Notes under the pieces: generated by a model
Seen by the model: only the letters and a program-made list of their open reading frames with translations
Told to the model about the DNA's origin: nothing
The model's database searches: none
Position numbers and translations under genes: made by a program
Shown here: positions 1 to 7,642 of the stretch, in pieces
Layout: each line of letters starts with the position of its first letter
Position numbering within the stretch: the stretch's first letter is position 1
Origin: a bacterium
GTDB taxonomy: Bacteria; Bacillota_I; Bacilli_A; RFN20; CAG-826
Length of the DNA: 12,781 nt
Direction: 5' to 3'
NCBI GenBank assembly: GCA_019421105.1
Contig: JAHZFY010000027.1
Span: 1-12,781 of the forward strand

Positions 1-32
1 ATGTAATAAAACTAGCACGTTATTACCCATTC
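1..32. other. Short flank with no recognisable feature
   Basis: These bases lie beyond the terminator that closes the yebC gene. They are AT-rich and I see no gene end, promoter or RNA in them. They may be the edge of the next intergenic region or gene. Confidence 0.4.
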
Positions 33-79
33 AAAAAAATAAAAAACAACTCAAGTTTTGCAAAGTTTTTGAGTTGTTT
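33..79 (-). terminator. Rho-independent terminator after yebC
   Basis: Read on the minus strand, an 11-bp perfect stem (AAACAACUCAA pairing with UUGAGUUGUUU, arms at 69-79 and 44-54) encloses a 14-nt loop. It is followed directly by a U-rich run interrupted by a single A. It lies 10 nt after the yebC stop codon, so it ends transcription of the yebC unit. The plus strand has no comparable T-tail, so I call it one-directional. The stem is AU-rich but long. Confidence 0.85.
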
Positions 80-88
80 AATGGTATT

Positions 89-796
89 TTATAATTTTAC
101 GTTATGATAAACTGCTTGAACATCTTGACATTCATCTAACATGTCGAGCAATTGTTTGAATTTTTCTTTATCTTCGCCTTCAGGAATTTCAATTTCATCA
201 ACAGGAATTAAAGAAATTTCAGCGGTATCAAATTCTGTTATACCAAGTGAAGTTAATACTTCTCTAGCTTTAGCAAAATCGCTAGTAGAAACCAATACAG
301 AGATATAGCCATCTTCATATGTGACTTCTTGGACATCGACATCGCCTAATATTAAATTCTCTTCTACTTCATCACGATTTTCACCCTTAAAGGCAAATAC
401 ACCATATTCATTGAAGTTATAAATAACTGAACCCATGTGTCCGCCTTTTTTAGTGATTGCGGTTCTAACTTCTACGTTAGCACGGTTTGTATTATCGGAT
501 AATGTATCAACAACGATATAAGAATTTCCAGGTCCAAATGCTTCATATCTTCCAGATTCATAGTTTTCACTAGAACCACCAGCAGCCTTTTTAATTGCAC
601 GATCGATAACATCTCTTGGAACGGATTGTCCTTTCCATTTTTCAATTGCGCTTCTTAATGCTAAATTGGAGTTTGGATCAGGTGTTCCAGATCTTGCAGC
701 AATATAAATTTCTTTACTTGCACGCATATTAACCGCAGATTTTTTTGCAGCAGTTGCCGCCATTGCTTTTGCTCTTACTTCAAAGTGTCGTCCCAT
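89..796 (-). CDS. yebC: YebC/PmpR/TACO1-family regulator or translation factor
   Basis: The 235-residue product is a full-length member of the YebC/PmpR/TACO1 family. It has the basic helical N-terminus (MGRHFEVR... then a run of Ala and Lys), the EIYIAAR and PDPNSNLALR segments at about residues 29-49, the AIKKAAGG segment near 67-74, and the YEAFGPGNSYIVVDT core near 83-98. The C-terminal half holds the acidic alpha/beta domains. Family members have been described as DNA-binding transcriptional regulators and, more recently, as factors that help ribosomes through difficult sequences; the sequence alone does not decide between these. The ATG is preceded by AAGAAGG at a 7-nt spacing, which supports the chosen start. 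It is the last gene before a terminator, 55 nt after truA, and may have its own promoter. It belongs to the MGRHFEVR-type subgroup common in low-GC Bacillota. Confidence 0.93.
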   Translation of the reverse strand: MGRHFEVRAKAMAATAAKKSAVNMRASKEIYIAARSGTPDPNSNLALRSAIEKWKGQSVPRDVIDRAIKKAAGGSSENYESGRYEAFGPGNSYIVVDTLSDNTNRANVEVRTAITKKGGHMGSVIYNFNEYGVFAFKGENRDEVEENLILGDVDVQEVTYEDGYISVLVSTSDFAKAREVLTSLGITEFDTAEISLIPVDEIEIPEGEDKEKFKQLLDMLDECQDVQAVYHNVKL

Positions 797-820
797 AAAT
801 AGTCCTTCTTTCGATTACAT

Positions 821-849
821 ATAATACCAAAATAGGTAGCGTTTTTAAA
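821..849 (-). promoter_or_regulatory. Possible sigma-A promoter for yebC
   Basis: On the minus strand, TTTAAA (844-849) and TATTAT (821-826) are separated by 17 nt in the truA-yebC gap. Both boxes are imperfect and the region is AT-rich, so chance matches are likely. The -10 lies 24 nt before the ATG, which leaves room for the AAGAAGG ribosome site. If real, yebC can be transcribed separately from the ecf-truA operon. No terminator is visible between truA and yebC, so read-through is also expected. Confidence 0.35.
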
Positions 850-851
850 GT

Positions 852-1589
852 TTAATATTTTACTTTTATTAAAAATAAACCTTTGCTCTCAGCTTTAAAA
901 GTTGTGGTGTGACGATTTGTATCGTTTAAATAGAATTTAATCTTTTCTAATTCAATTTGTCCTTTTGCATAGGCAAAACATGTTCCAACGATAAACCTAA
1001 TCATGTATCTCATAAATCCATCACCTATAAAAGTGATTCCATAACAACTTCTATTCTTTTTCAAAGTGATATCGAATATATTTCTTATGAAATTATCTTG
1101 ATCATCAGGTTTAGATGTAAAGTTAATAAAACAATGTTTTCCTATGAATAACTTCAATGCTTCATTTAGTTTATCTATGTCGAATGGTTGATGAACTATT
1201 GAAACATATGGTAAATCAAAAACATTTGTTTCATCGATACAAAAACGGTATTGATATATTTTTTCTTTAACGTCGAATCTAGCGCTGAAATCTAAAGGCA
1301 CATATTTTAATGATTTTATTTTTATATCATCAGGTAAAAGGCAGTTAAATGAATGTTTTAATAGATTTAAGTCTTCAACTTTTTTATTTAAAACAAAGTT
1401 AAAGGTTTGTCCAAGTGCATGAACACCAGCATCAGTTCTTCCTGAACCATAAATTTTTATCGGTTCATTTAAAATTTTAGATAGAACTTTTTCGATATTA
1501 TCTTGGATTGTTAGACCGTTTACTTGGCTTTGCCATCCTTGATAATTGCTTCCATCATATTCTACTACTGCTAAAACATTCTTACTCAT
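852..1589 (-). CDS. truA: tRNA pseudouridine(38-40) synthase TruA
   Basis: TruA converts uridines 38, 39 and 40 of the tRNA anticodon arm to pseudouridine. The 245-residue product has the usual family length. The catalytic GRTDAGVHA motif is at residues 50-58, with the nucleophilic aspartate at D53. The N-terminal YDGSNYQGWQSQ segment (11-22) is also typical, as is the FMRYMIRFIVG region near the C-terminus. The start ATG shares its A with the last base of the ecfT TAA stop (TAATG), and GAGG lies 10 nt upstream inside ecfT, so translation is probably coupled to ecfT. The ecfA1-ecfA2-ecfT-truA order is widely conserved in Bacillota, which supports the call. I see no missing key residue. Confidence 0.96.
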   Translation of the reverse strand: MSKNVLAVVEYDGSNYQGWQSQVNGLTIQDNIEKVLSKILNEPIKIYGSGRTDAGVHALGQTFNFVLNKKVEDLNLLKHSFNCLLPDDIKIKSLKYVPLDFSARFDVKEKIYQYRFCIDETNVFDLPYVSIVHQPFDIDKLNEALKLFIGKHCFINFTSKPDDQDNFIRNIFDITLKKNRSCYGITFIGDGFMRYMIRFIVGTCFAYAKGQIELEKIKFYLNDTNRHTTTFKAESKGLFLIKVKY

Positions 1590-2458
1590 TAAAATGGTAC
1601 CTCGACATGGAAAATAGTTTCGATTAAATTAAGATCTTTATGACAAACTGATAAATAAATAATTCCAGACATAAAAGCAGTGACAATTATAAAAGCAATT
1701 AAATCGCTCCAATGGAAATGGAGTTGTTGATATCTTGTTCTTTTAGCGTAAGGATCATAACCTCTTGCTTCCATGGCGTCCGCTAATTGATCGCTTCTTT
1801 CAAAAGCCGAAGCAAATAAAGGAATGATTAAAGATATGATGGCTTTGATTCTTTTAATTAAACCACCATGAGCAAAATCCACACCTCTAGATTCTTGAGC
1901 CTTCATAATCCTTTGTGTTTCATCTAAAATAGTTGGAATAAATCTAAGAGCAATCGATATCATCATAGCGATGATATGGACAGGGAACTTAACTACTTTT
2001 AATGGACTCATATACCACTCTAGAGCATATGTTAAATCTAAAGGCTTTGTAGTAGCGGTCAAAACCATAGTGATAGATATCATCAATATCAATCTTAAAA
2101 TGATATATGCACTTTGATAAAATCCATCCCAATAAATCACATAACCATTAATATCAAATGCTGGCATGGTGTAGTTTGGATTAGGGATTAAAATATAAAC
2201 AATCATCAAGAATATGACTAAAAACCACATCGCTTTTAAGCTTTTTAATAGTTGAAGAAAACTGACGTGAGATATAGCCATAATAATCAAAAATAAAATT
2301 AGATAGGTCAAAGAAAAAATAAGGCTTGTAGACCACACATTAAAAGGCATGAAAACAACAACCATAAGCATGATCAAAAATAAAAATTTGCTTCTTGGGT
2401 CCAAGCGATGAACAAAAGAATTATATGGAACATATCTTCCAAATGTCACCGAAGTCAT
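1589..2458 (-). CDS. ecfT: ECF transporter transmembrane subunit EcfT
   Basis: EcfT is the membrane scaffold of energy-coupling factor transporters; it links the two ATPases to a substrate-binding S-component. The 289-residue product has several hydrophobic segments (about 26-40, 46-62, 76-92, 118-136, 160-178, 205-218, 252-272). The two coupling-helix motifs are visible: the SRG form at 190-192 (in AQESRGVD) and the ARG form at 231-233 (in AMEARGYD). These contact EcfA1 and EcfA2. The start overlaps the ecfA2 stop as ATGA, and AAAGGAG lies just upstream inside ecfA2, so translation is coupled. The length is slightly above the usual 260-270 residues. No S-component gene is present, which fits a group II (shared-module) system whose S-components are encoded elsewhere. 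Confidence 0.96.
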   Translation of the reverse strand: MTSVTFGRYVPYNSFVHRLDPRSKFLFLIMLMVVVFMPFNVWSTSLIFSLTYLILFLIIMAISHVSFLQLLKSLKAMWFLVIFLMIVYILIPNPNYTMPAFDINGYVIYWDGFYQSAYIILRLILMISITMVLTATTKPLDLTYALEWYMSPLKVVKFPVHIIAMMISIALRFIPTILDETQRIMKAQESRGVDFAHGGLIKRIKAIISLIIPLFASAFERSDQLADAMEARGYDPYAKRTRYQQLHFHWSDLIAFIIVTAFMSGIIYLSVCHKDLNLIETIFHVEVPF

Positions 2459-3312
2459 CTTTTGTCTCCTTTGTCTCTGATTATTTCTTTTACCAATGAC
2501 TTTGTATCAAAAATATTTTTTGTGTCTAATGGTAAGCCTTTTTTAATCAACTTATTTGCGACGCTGAAAATCATTGGAATTTCTACACTGCTATTTTCAG
2601 GTAAAGACATAAAAACATCATGAGGTCTACCACTTGAAACGATTTTGCCTTCATTGACCACAAATACTTTTTGGCAATACTTCAAAACTAAATCCATATC
2701 GTGAGTGACTAAAATGATAGTTTTGCCTTCTTTATTCATTTTGCAAACTAAATTCATCAATTCGCTAGACCCATTAGGATCTAATCCAGCAGTCGGTTCA
2801 TCTAAAACCAAAATATCAGGTTCGATAGCTAATATACCAGCAATAGCTACTCTTCTTTTTTCTCCACCTGATAGTTCAAAAGGAGAACGTTTAAAATATG
2901 TTTCATCTAAACCAACACTCAACAAAGCTTCGTGAGCCTTTTTTAAAGCTAACTCAGGTTTTACTTTAAAGTTTTTCGGACCAAAGGCGACATCTTCTTC
3001 TACACTTTGTTCAAAAAGTTGATATTCAGGGAATTGGAAAACTAAACCAACATGTTTTCTTAATTGCTTAATATTTTTGTTTTTTCTTTTTTTATTAACA
3101 ATTTTAAATTCATCGATATTAACTTCGCCTTCCGTTGGAATTAAAAGTCCATTCATATGTTGCACGATCGTAGACTTACCTGAACCCGTCGAACCAATAA
3201 ACGCAACAAAAGAACCATCCTCAATGCTCAAGTTAACATCATTTAAAGCATCCGTTTGAAATGGTGTTTTTAAAGAATATGTATAAAAGACATTTTTAAA
3301 CTCTATCGGCAT
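2455..3312 (-). CDS. ecfA2: ECF transporter ATP-binding subunit EcfA2
   Basis: This is one of two cytoplasmic ABC ATPases that power ECF vitamin or metal uptake. In its 285 residues I see Walker A GSTGSGKST (40-48), the Q-loop glutamine in VFQFPEYQLF (Q93), signature LSGGE (147-151), Walker B ILVLDEP (167-173) with the catalytic glutamate, and the switch histidine in THD (H204). The FQFPEYQLF segment and the LSGGEKRRVAIAG form are typical of EcfA2 rather than EcfA1. The gene overlaps ecfA1 by 10 nt and ends in TGA, overlapping the ecfT start. The stop shows that UGA is not decoded as tryptophan here. It forms a heterodimer with EcfA1 on EcfT. Confidence 0.96.
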   Translation of the reverse strand: MPIEFKNVFYTYSLKTPFQTDALNDVNLSIEDGSFVAFIGSTGSGKSTIVQHMNGLLIPTEGEVNIDEFKIVNKKRKNKNIKQLRKHVGLVFQFPEYQLFEQSVEEDVAFGPKNFKVKPELALKKAHEALLSVGLDETYFKRSPFELSGGEKRRVAIAGILAIEPDILVLDEPTAGLDPNGSSELMNLVCKMNKEGKTIILVTHDMDLVLKYCQKVFVVNEGKIVSSGRPHDVFMSLPENSSVEIPMIFSVANKLIKKGLPLDTKNIFDTKSLVKEIIRDKGDKR

Positions 3313-4121
3313 AAAAAATCCACCATTCCTTCGATAGTATCAATGTTTTCTATACCATCGATACCATGGTCTTTTAATTCTTGTTTGAACTCTTGTAAAA
3401 ACGGAATAGATAAACAAGCTTTATTTAATACGTCTTTATCTTTAAATACTTCTTGCTTACTTCCTTGAAGAATTAAATTACCTTTAGACATTACTAAGAT
3501 GTAATCAGATTGATATGCTTCTTCAATATCATGAGTGATTGAAATAATCGTCAAATCTTTGTTTTTTTGTTTCATTGATAAAATTAATTCTCTAATTTCT
3601 TTTCTACCTTTTGGATCGAGCATCGATGTTGCTTCGTCAAAAATCACAATCTCAGGCTGCATAGCTAAAACACCAGCGATTGCCACTCTTTGTTTTTGTC
3701 CGCCGCTTAAATTGCTCGGCTCTTTTTTTAAATTGTCAATAATTCCAACTTTCGTTGCATATTCGATAACAATATCTGGCATTTCTTTAGTTGGAACATT
3801 TTTATTTTCTAGACCAAAAGCAATATCATCTTCTACAGTTGAAGCGATGAATTGATTGTCTGGATTTTGGAAGACGATTCCGACTTTTGAACGTATTTTA
3901 GAAATATTTTCTTTATTTAAAAGCAAGTCAAAAACTTTTATTTCACCACTTTTTTTCTTTAATAGACCAACTAAAAGTTTAGCAAGCGTGGATTTGCCTG
4001 ATCCATTTGGACCTATTATAGAAACATAATCACCCTTTTTAATGTTAAAACTAACACCATTGACAGTGTCTTTATCTTCATCGTATCTAAAGTATAAATC
4101 TTTGACTTCGATAATATTCAT
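3303..4121 (-). CDS. ecfA1: ECF transporter ATP-binding subunit EcfA1
   Basis: EcfA1 is the partner ABC ATPase of EcfA2. The 272-residue protein shows Walker A GPNGSGKST (37-45), Q-loop VFQNPDNQF (Q85), signature LSGGQ (138-142), Walker B IVIFDEAT (158-165) and switch histidine H197 in ITHD. The QNPDNQF and STVEDDIAFGLEN segments are characteristic of EcfA1. The C-terminal extension (about 225-272) is the family's regulatory or dimerisation tail. The start has no Shine-Dalgarno; instead an extended -10 element lies 8 nt upstream, and a 2-codon ORF (ATG GTA TGA, 4118-4126) overlaps the ATG. Gene order suggests it leads the ecfA1-ecfA2-ecfT-truA operon, 29 nt after the sigma-like gene. An in-frame alternative start is not evident. 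Confidence 0.96.
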   Translation of the reverse strand: MNIIEVKDLYFRYDEDKDTVNGVSFNIKKGDYVSIIGPNGSGKSTLAKLLVGLLKKKSGEIKVFDLLLNKENISKIRSKVGIVFQNPDNQFIASTVEDDIAFGLENKNVPTKEMPDIVIEYATKVGIIDNLKKEPSNLSGGQKQRVAIAGVLAMQPEIVIFDEATSMLDPKGRKEIRELILSMKQKNKDLTIISITHDIEEAYQSDYILVMSKGNLILQGSKQEVFKDKDVLNKACLSIPFLQEFKQELKDHGIDGIENIDTIEGMVDFLCR

Positions 4122-4129
4122 ACCATGGC

Positions 4130-4140
4130 ATTATATCATA
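4130..4140 (-). promoter_or_regulatory. Extended -10 promoter element for ecfA1
   Basis: The minus strand reads TATGATATAAT, an exact match to the extended -10 pattern TRTGnTATAAT. The -35 region 17 nt further up is weak (TTAAAT at 4153-4158), as is common with extended -10 promoters. It sits in the 29-nt gap after the sigma-like gene. A start site 6-8 nt downstream would fall at about 4122-4124, leaving an mRNA with essentially no leader before the ecfA1 ATG. Confidence 0.55.
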
Positions 4141-4150
4141 AATGATAATT

Positions 4151-4756
4151 TTATTTAATGTTTTTAAAATCTGTTAATTTTTTTGAAATTTTTGAAAGCA
4201 TATACCTAACATGTTTTTCATCTAAATTTAGTTTTTTTGCAATTTGTCTTGCGTTAGCGCCACTCATATGAAGCATGAATATCTTTTTTTCTTTGGTAGT
4301 GAATATGCTTTTTTCATCTTCCGCAACAAACGTGATAGCTTCATTAACATTTATATCACCATATATTCTTTCATCAGTTGATCCAATCACTTCTGCGTAA
4401 GTTAATTCTTCACTGTTTTTTGTAAAAGAATCTAAGGAAACGTTATTAGAACCAAAATGTTTGCTATTATCAATTAAAAGATGTTGAATATCGTAATAGA
4501 TTATTTTTTCCCAATAAGCTTTGAAACAATTATTACCAATTTTATATGTTTTACTAGCAACATAAAAACTATTTAAACATACGCTTAAAAAATCATCTTC
4601 GGTTAATCCAGGCGCATAACTTTGCATATAATAAATTCCCGCTAATTTTTTTGCGATTGGAAGATACTTATTGTACAAATAATTGAAAAACTCCTCTTTT
4701 CCTTCACGATAAAAATTCAGACAATCATCATCTGTAAATAAATCTTTGTTATCCAT
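4151..4756 (-). CDS. Divergent SigH-like sigma-70 family factor
   Basis: The 201-residue protein looks like a small sigma-70 family factor. A region-2-like part spans about 15-95: EEFFNYLYNKY, then LTEDDFLSVCLNSFYVASKTYK, then CFKAYWEKIIYYDIQHLL. A linker contains VSLDSF...AEVIGS (106-125). A region-4-like helix-turn-helix lies at about 153-194 (TTKEKKIFMLHMSG, then ARQIAKKLNLDEKHVRYMLSKISKKL). Segment order and spacing match my memory of Bacillus SigH, including the VSLD and DVI/EVI linker landmarks. Position also fits: it follows rlmB downstream of cysS, as sigH does in Bacillus. The -10-recognition helix is poorly conserved (YWEKIIYYDIQ), so promoter specificity may differ or be lost. The gene starts 14 nt after rlmB with no clear Shine-Dalgarno. 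It could alternatively be called an ECF-type or competence-type (ComX-like) sigma factor. What genes it controls cannot be read from the window. Confidence 0.72.
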   Translation of the reverse strand: MDNKDLFTDDDCLNFYREGKEEFFNYLYNKYLPIAKKLAGIYYMQSYAPGLTEDDFLSVCLNSFYVASKTYKIGNNCFKAYWEKIIYYDIQHLLIDNSKHFGSNNVSLDSFTKNSEELTYAEVIGSTDERIYGDINVNEAITFVAEDEKSIFTTKEKKIFMLHMSGANARQIAKKLNLDEKHVRYMLSKISKKLTDFKNIK

Positions 4757-4770
4757 AAATATATAGGGCG

Positions 4771-5484
4771 TTATTGTGAGATTTTAATATGAGCAAGCAT
4801 GATACCAGTGGCAACAGAGGCATTCAAACTATTGACATGACCAAACATATCAATTTTAACTTTATAATCGCATCGTTTTAATAACAAAGGAGATACTCCT
4901 TCACCTTCAGAACCAATGATTAAAGCACATGGAAAATCATATTTTAAATCTTGATATCTAGTATTGGCTAATCCATCTGTTCCAATAGACCAAAAACCTT
5001 CTTTTTTTAAAGCTTCTAAAGCTTGTGATAGATTGCTAACTTGAGCAACTTTAACATGGTTAATAGCGCCAGTTGATGTTTTAGCCACTGTTGAATTGAC
5101 CATCACTTGACCATGTTTTTTAATGATGACACCTGCAACATCAAATGCATCAGCGCTTCTTAATATTGCTCCAAAATTTCCTGGATCGTTAATCCCATCC
5201 AAAATCAAAACGATTGGATTTTTCTTTTTCTTAGAAATATTGATAATTTCTTGTAAAGAAGAATATTCGTATCTATCAACTTCTGCAACGACACCTTGGT
5301 GATTGCCTTTGACCATTTTAGAAAGTTCAAAATTATTGACACGAACAATATCAATTTTTTGTCTTTTAACATCCTCAATAAACTTGTTATCAGTAAAAGT
5401 ATCCGATATAAAAACACGATGTACTTTGATACTGCTCAAAGCATCTCTAACAGTGTTTTTTCCAAAAATATAGTTCTTTTGCAT
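4771..5484 (-). CDS. rlmB: TrmH/SpoU-family RNA 2'-O-methyltransferase, RlmB type
   Basis: This SPOUT-fold enzyme transfers a methyl group from SAM to a ribose 2'-OH; RlmB acts on a guanosine of 23S rRNA. The 237-residue product has an N-terminal substrate-binding domain (YIFGKNTVRDAL at 5-16) and all three SpoU motifs: motif 1 at 99-109 (NDPGNFGAILR, with N99 and R109), motif 2 at 187-197 (ALIIGSEGEGV) and motif 3 at 217-228 (VNSLNASVATGI). The FGKNTV start and its place between cysS and a sigH-like gene favour RlmB over other TrmH paralogues; the exact target nucleotide is inference. It begins 1 nt after the mgtC stop (TAA T ATG) with no obvious Shine-Dalgarno, so it probably depends on coupled translation. 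Confidence 0.9.
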   Translation of the reverse strand: MQKNYIFGKNTVRDALSSIKVHRVFISDTFTDNKFIEDVKRQKIDIVRVNNFELSKMVKGNHQGVVAEVDRYEYSSLQEIINISKKKKNPIVLILDGINDPGNFGAILRSADAFDVAGVIIKKHGQVMVNSTVAKTSTGAINHVKVAQVSNLSQALEALKKEGFWSIGTDGLANTRYQDLKYDFPCALIIGSEGEGVSPLLLKRCDYKVKIDMFGHVNSLNASVATGIMLAHIKISQ

Positions 5485-5485
5485 A

Positions 5486-6244
5486 TTAATGATGGTTAAT
5501 TACTTTAATATCAATAGCGTTAGTTTTCGCTTTTAATTCATTGCAAAAACCAGTAGTATCTAAATCCACTAAAGCATTATTTTCTCCTGACAATCTAAAC
5601 ACGATTTGAATCTTGCCTTCTTCGCCGTCTTTGATGATTTGGGAATTCACATCTCCAACCATGACATTATATTGTTTTGCTACTGCTAAAATATCAGTTA
5701 GGATAGGTTTTTTTGAACTAGCAAGAATAATGACCATTGGATGATGTTTTGTCACTCTTCTTTCTAAACGTCTAAATGTAATTAAAACAACCATGACAAG
5801 AATAGTAGAAACGATTGCTAAAATAAAATTCATGCTTCCACATGCAAGACCAATAGCCATTGAAAGCCAAATAGTCGAAGCTGTAGTTAAACCTTTAATA
5901 CCACCTGCATAGTGGATGATTGCACCAGCGCCTAAAAAACCAACACCAGTAACAACTTGAGCGGCCAATCTAGCTGGATCTCTTGTCATTCCAGATGCCA
6001 TTGCTGGGAAACCATAAATTGAAATAATCATGATGATAGCAGAACCAACAGAGACCAACAAATGGGTTCTAAGACCGGCACTTCTACCTCTTATTTCTCT
6101 TTCTAAACCAATAAAACTAGATAGTATTACAGTCAAAATTAAGGAGATCAAAATTAAGATGAGATTACCTACACCCCAGCCATCGATGTTCCACAAATTA
6201 TTAAAAAATTCTGCAATTTTTTGATCAATGCTTGTAACGCCCAT
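5486..6244 (-). CDS. MgtC/SapB-family membrane protein
   Basis: The 252-residue protein has the five hydrophobic segments (about 27-45, 62-78, 98-112, 122-136, 138-157) and the hallmark sequences of the MgtC/SapB family: GLEREIRGRSAGLRTHLLV (46-64), RDPARLAAQVVTGVGFLGAG (88-107) and GLTTASTIWLSMAIGLA (118-134). A soluble C-terminal domain of about 90 residues (165-252) is ACT-like in appearance, as in other long family members. MgtC proteins are linked to growth at low magnesium and, in pathogens, to modulation of the F-type ATPase; the function in this organism is unknown. The start is supported by AGGAGG at 6250-6255, 5 nt before the ATG. It sits between cysS and rlmB, where many Bacillota carry mrnC (mini-RNase III), so it looks like an insertion or replacement in a translation operon. 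Confidence 0.92.
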   Translation of the reverse strand: MGVTSIDQKIAEFFNNLWNIDGWGVGNLILILISLILTVILSSFIGLEREIRGRSAGLRTHLLVSVGSAIIMIISIYGFPAMASGMTRDPARLAAQVVTGVGFLGAGAIIHYAGGIKGLTTASTIWLSMAIGLACGSMNFILAIVSTILVMVVLITFRRLERRVTKHHPMVIILASSKKPILTDILAVAKQYNVMVGDVNSQIIKDGEEGKIQIVFRLSGENNALVDLDTTGFCNELKAKTNAIDIKVINHH

Positions 6245-6259
6245 TTTTACCTCCTACAG

Positions 6260-7603
6260 TTATAAAATTTCTTTTTGTATTAAAACTTTTCTTAAAGAAT
6301 CGCTTAACTCAAAATTTTTATTATTTTTTGCATCTAGATACTCATTGTATAAACTTATGTCTTCTTTGCTCAATACCTTATATTCTAGACTTAAACCTAA
6401 AATCCATAGCATGTCTACAAAAGTATGATATAGTTCTTCAAGTTTATTAACATCTAAAGGTCTACTTCTTAAAGTTACATTGATGATCTTCATAACTTCA
6501 AACAAACATGAAAGCGCATTGGAAGTATTTAAATCATCCGCTAAAGATTCTAAAAATCTTTCCATATTTTTTGCTTTGACTTTCTTTGTTAAATCTACAC
6601 CATTAATTTGCAAATTAAAGGTTAGTTGTTTAAAAGTATTTTTTATTTTATTCATTTCATTTATCGCACCATTAATTGTATCATCAGTGAAATTGATAGG
6701 TTGACGATATGGAGCAGATAAAACCAATAATCTAACAGTTAAACCACCATAAGCATCGATTAAATCTTTAGCGTATTTGACGTTCCCTAAAGATTTTGAC
6801 ATCTTCTCATTATTAATATTTACGAAATTGTTATGTAACCAGTATCTAGCGATTTTATTCCCGTGTTGCGCTTCTGCTTGAGCAATTTCATTTTCATGAT
6901 GTGGGAATTTTAAATCATATCCACCGCCATGGATATCAATTAAACCATTAGGTGGAAAAATAGAATCTATCATTACACAGCATTCAGTATGCCAACCAGG
7001 ACGGCCTTTGGACCAAGGGGAATCCCACTTAATGCCGACATCGGTTTTTTTCCACAATGCAAAATCTAAAGGGTCTTCTTTTTTATTAGAAGTAGAAATT
7101 CTTGCACCAGCTATTAAATCATCTAAATTGATGTTTGATAAAGAGCCGTAGTCTTTAACGCTTTTAACTCTGAAGTAGACATCACCATCAACGACATAAG
7201 CGGCATCTTTTTTTATTAACTCTTGGATGTATGCAATGATATTTGGAATATATTCACTGACTTTAGGGGTAATGTTAGGATTTAATGAACCAACATCATT
7301 TACGGCTTTTTTAAAAGCTTCAATATAAAAACTAGATAATTCTAATTCTGTCTTATTTTCTTTGATGGCTTCATTAATGATCTTATCATCAACATCAGTG
7401 AAATTAGACACATATGTAACTTCATAACCGACGTAACTTAAAAACCTTTTGAGCGTATCAAAAACAATAACTGGACGCATGTTACCAATATGTGGATGAC
7501 CATATACGGTCGGGCCACAAACATACATCGAGACTTTGTTTTCTTGAAGGGGTTTAAACTCTTCGATTTTCCTAGATAGCGAGTTATAAAATTTAATTTC
7601 CAT
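6260..7603 (-). CDS. cysS: Cysteinyl-tRNA synthetase
   Basis: CysRS charges tRNA-Cys with cysteine using ATP. The 447-residue protein has the class I signatures HPHIGN (36-41, the HIGH box) and KMSKS (267-271). The zinc site that selects cysteine is intact: C29, C208 in PGWHTECC, and H235 and E239 in FPHHENE. The TDVDDKI segment (69-75) is also diagnostic. The C-terminal end is short: it stops after LIQKEIL, without the usual further stretch of about 12-15 residues (typically ending near ED-P-G-x-W). I see no continuation in another frame, so this is a natural short end. There is no T-box in the 69-nt upstream gap. The ATG has no Shine-Dalgarno, and a TATAAT box lies 10 nt before it. The next gene, mgtC, follows after 15 nt. 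Confidence 0.97.
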   Translation of the reverse strand: MEIKFYNSLSRKIEEFKPLQENKVSMYVCGPTVYGHPHIGNMRPVIVFDTLKRFLSYVGYEVTYVSNFTDVDDKIINEAIKENKTELELSSFYIEAFKKAVNDVGSLNPNITPKVSEYIPNIIAYIQELIKKDAAYVVDGDVYFRVKSVKDYGSLSNINLDDLIAGARISTSNKKEDPLDFALWKKTDVGIKWDSPWSKGRPGWHTECCVMIDSIFPPNGLIDIHGGGYDLKFPHHENEIAQAEAQHGNKIARYWLHNNFVNINNEKMSKSLGNVKYAKDLIDAYGGLTVRLLVLSAPYRQPINFTDDTINGAINEMNKIKNTFKQLTFNLQINGVDLTKKVKAKNMERFLESLADDLNTSNALSCLFEVMKIINVTLRSRPLDVNKLEELYHTFVDMLWILGLSLEYKVLSKEDISLYNEYLDAKNNKNFELSDSLRKVLIQKEIL

Positions 7604-7613
7604 ATGTGTGTTT

Positions 7614-7642
7614 ATTATACACCAATATGAAAATGTTTTGTA
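7614..7642 (-). promoter_or_regulatory. Likely promoter for cysS with -10 close to the ATG
   Basis: On the minus strand a perfect TATAAT (7614-7619) lies 10 nt before the cysS ATG. The -35 candidate at 17-nt spacing is weak (TACAAA, 7637-7642). Other TA-rich hexamers lie further up in the same 69-nt gap, so the exact start is uncertain. If this -10 is used, the mRNA would begin within a few bases of the start codon. No ribosome-binding site is visible in the gap. Confidence 0.45.

Noticed and set aside
2455..2457. Recoding of UGA as tryptophan, as in Mycoplasma
   Set aside because: The TGA here ends ecfA2 at the normal family length exactly over the ecfT start, and tryptophans in these genes use TGG.
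957..3855. Several plus-strand ORFs of 60-106 codons inside truA, ecfT, ecfA2 and ecfA1 (and similar ones elsewhere)
   Set aside because: They lie wholly opposite well-supported genes, have no recognisable protein pattern and no ribosome site, and their translations look like antisense readings of conserved ABC and synthetase motifs.
5205..5417. A 70-codon minus-strand ORF in another frame inside rlmB
   Set aside because: It is a shifted-frame reading of the rlmB gene, with a Lys/Leu/Ile-rich composition and no ribosome site.
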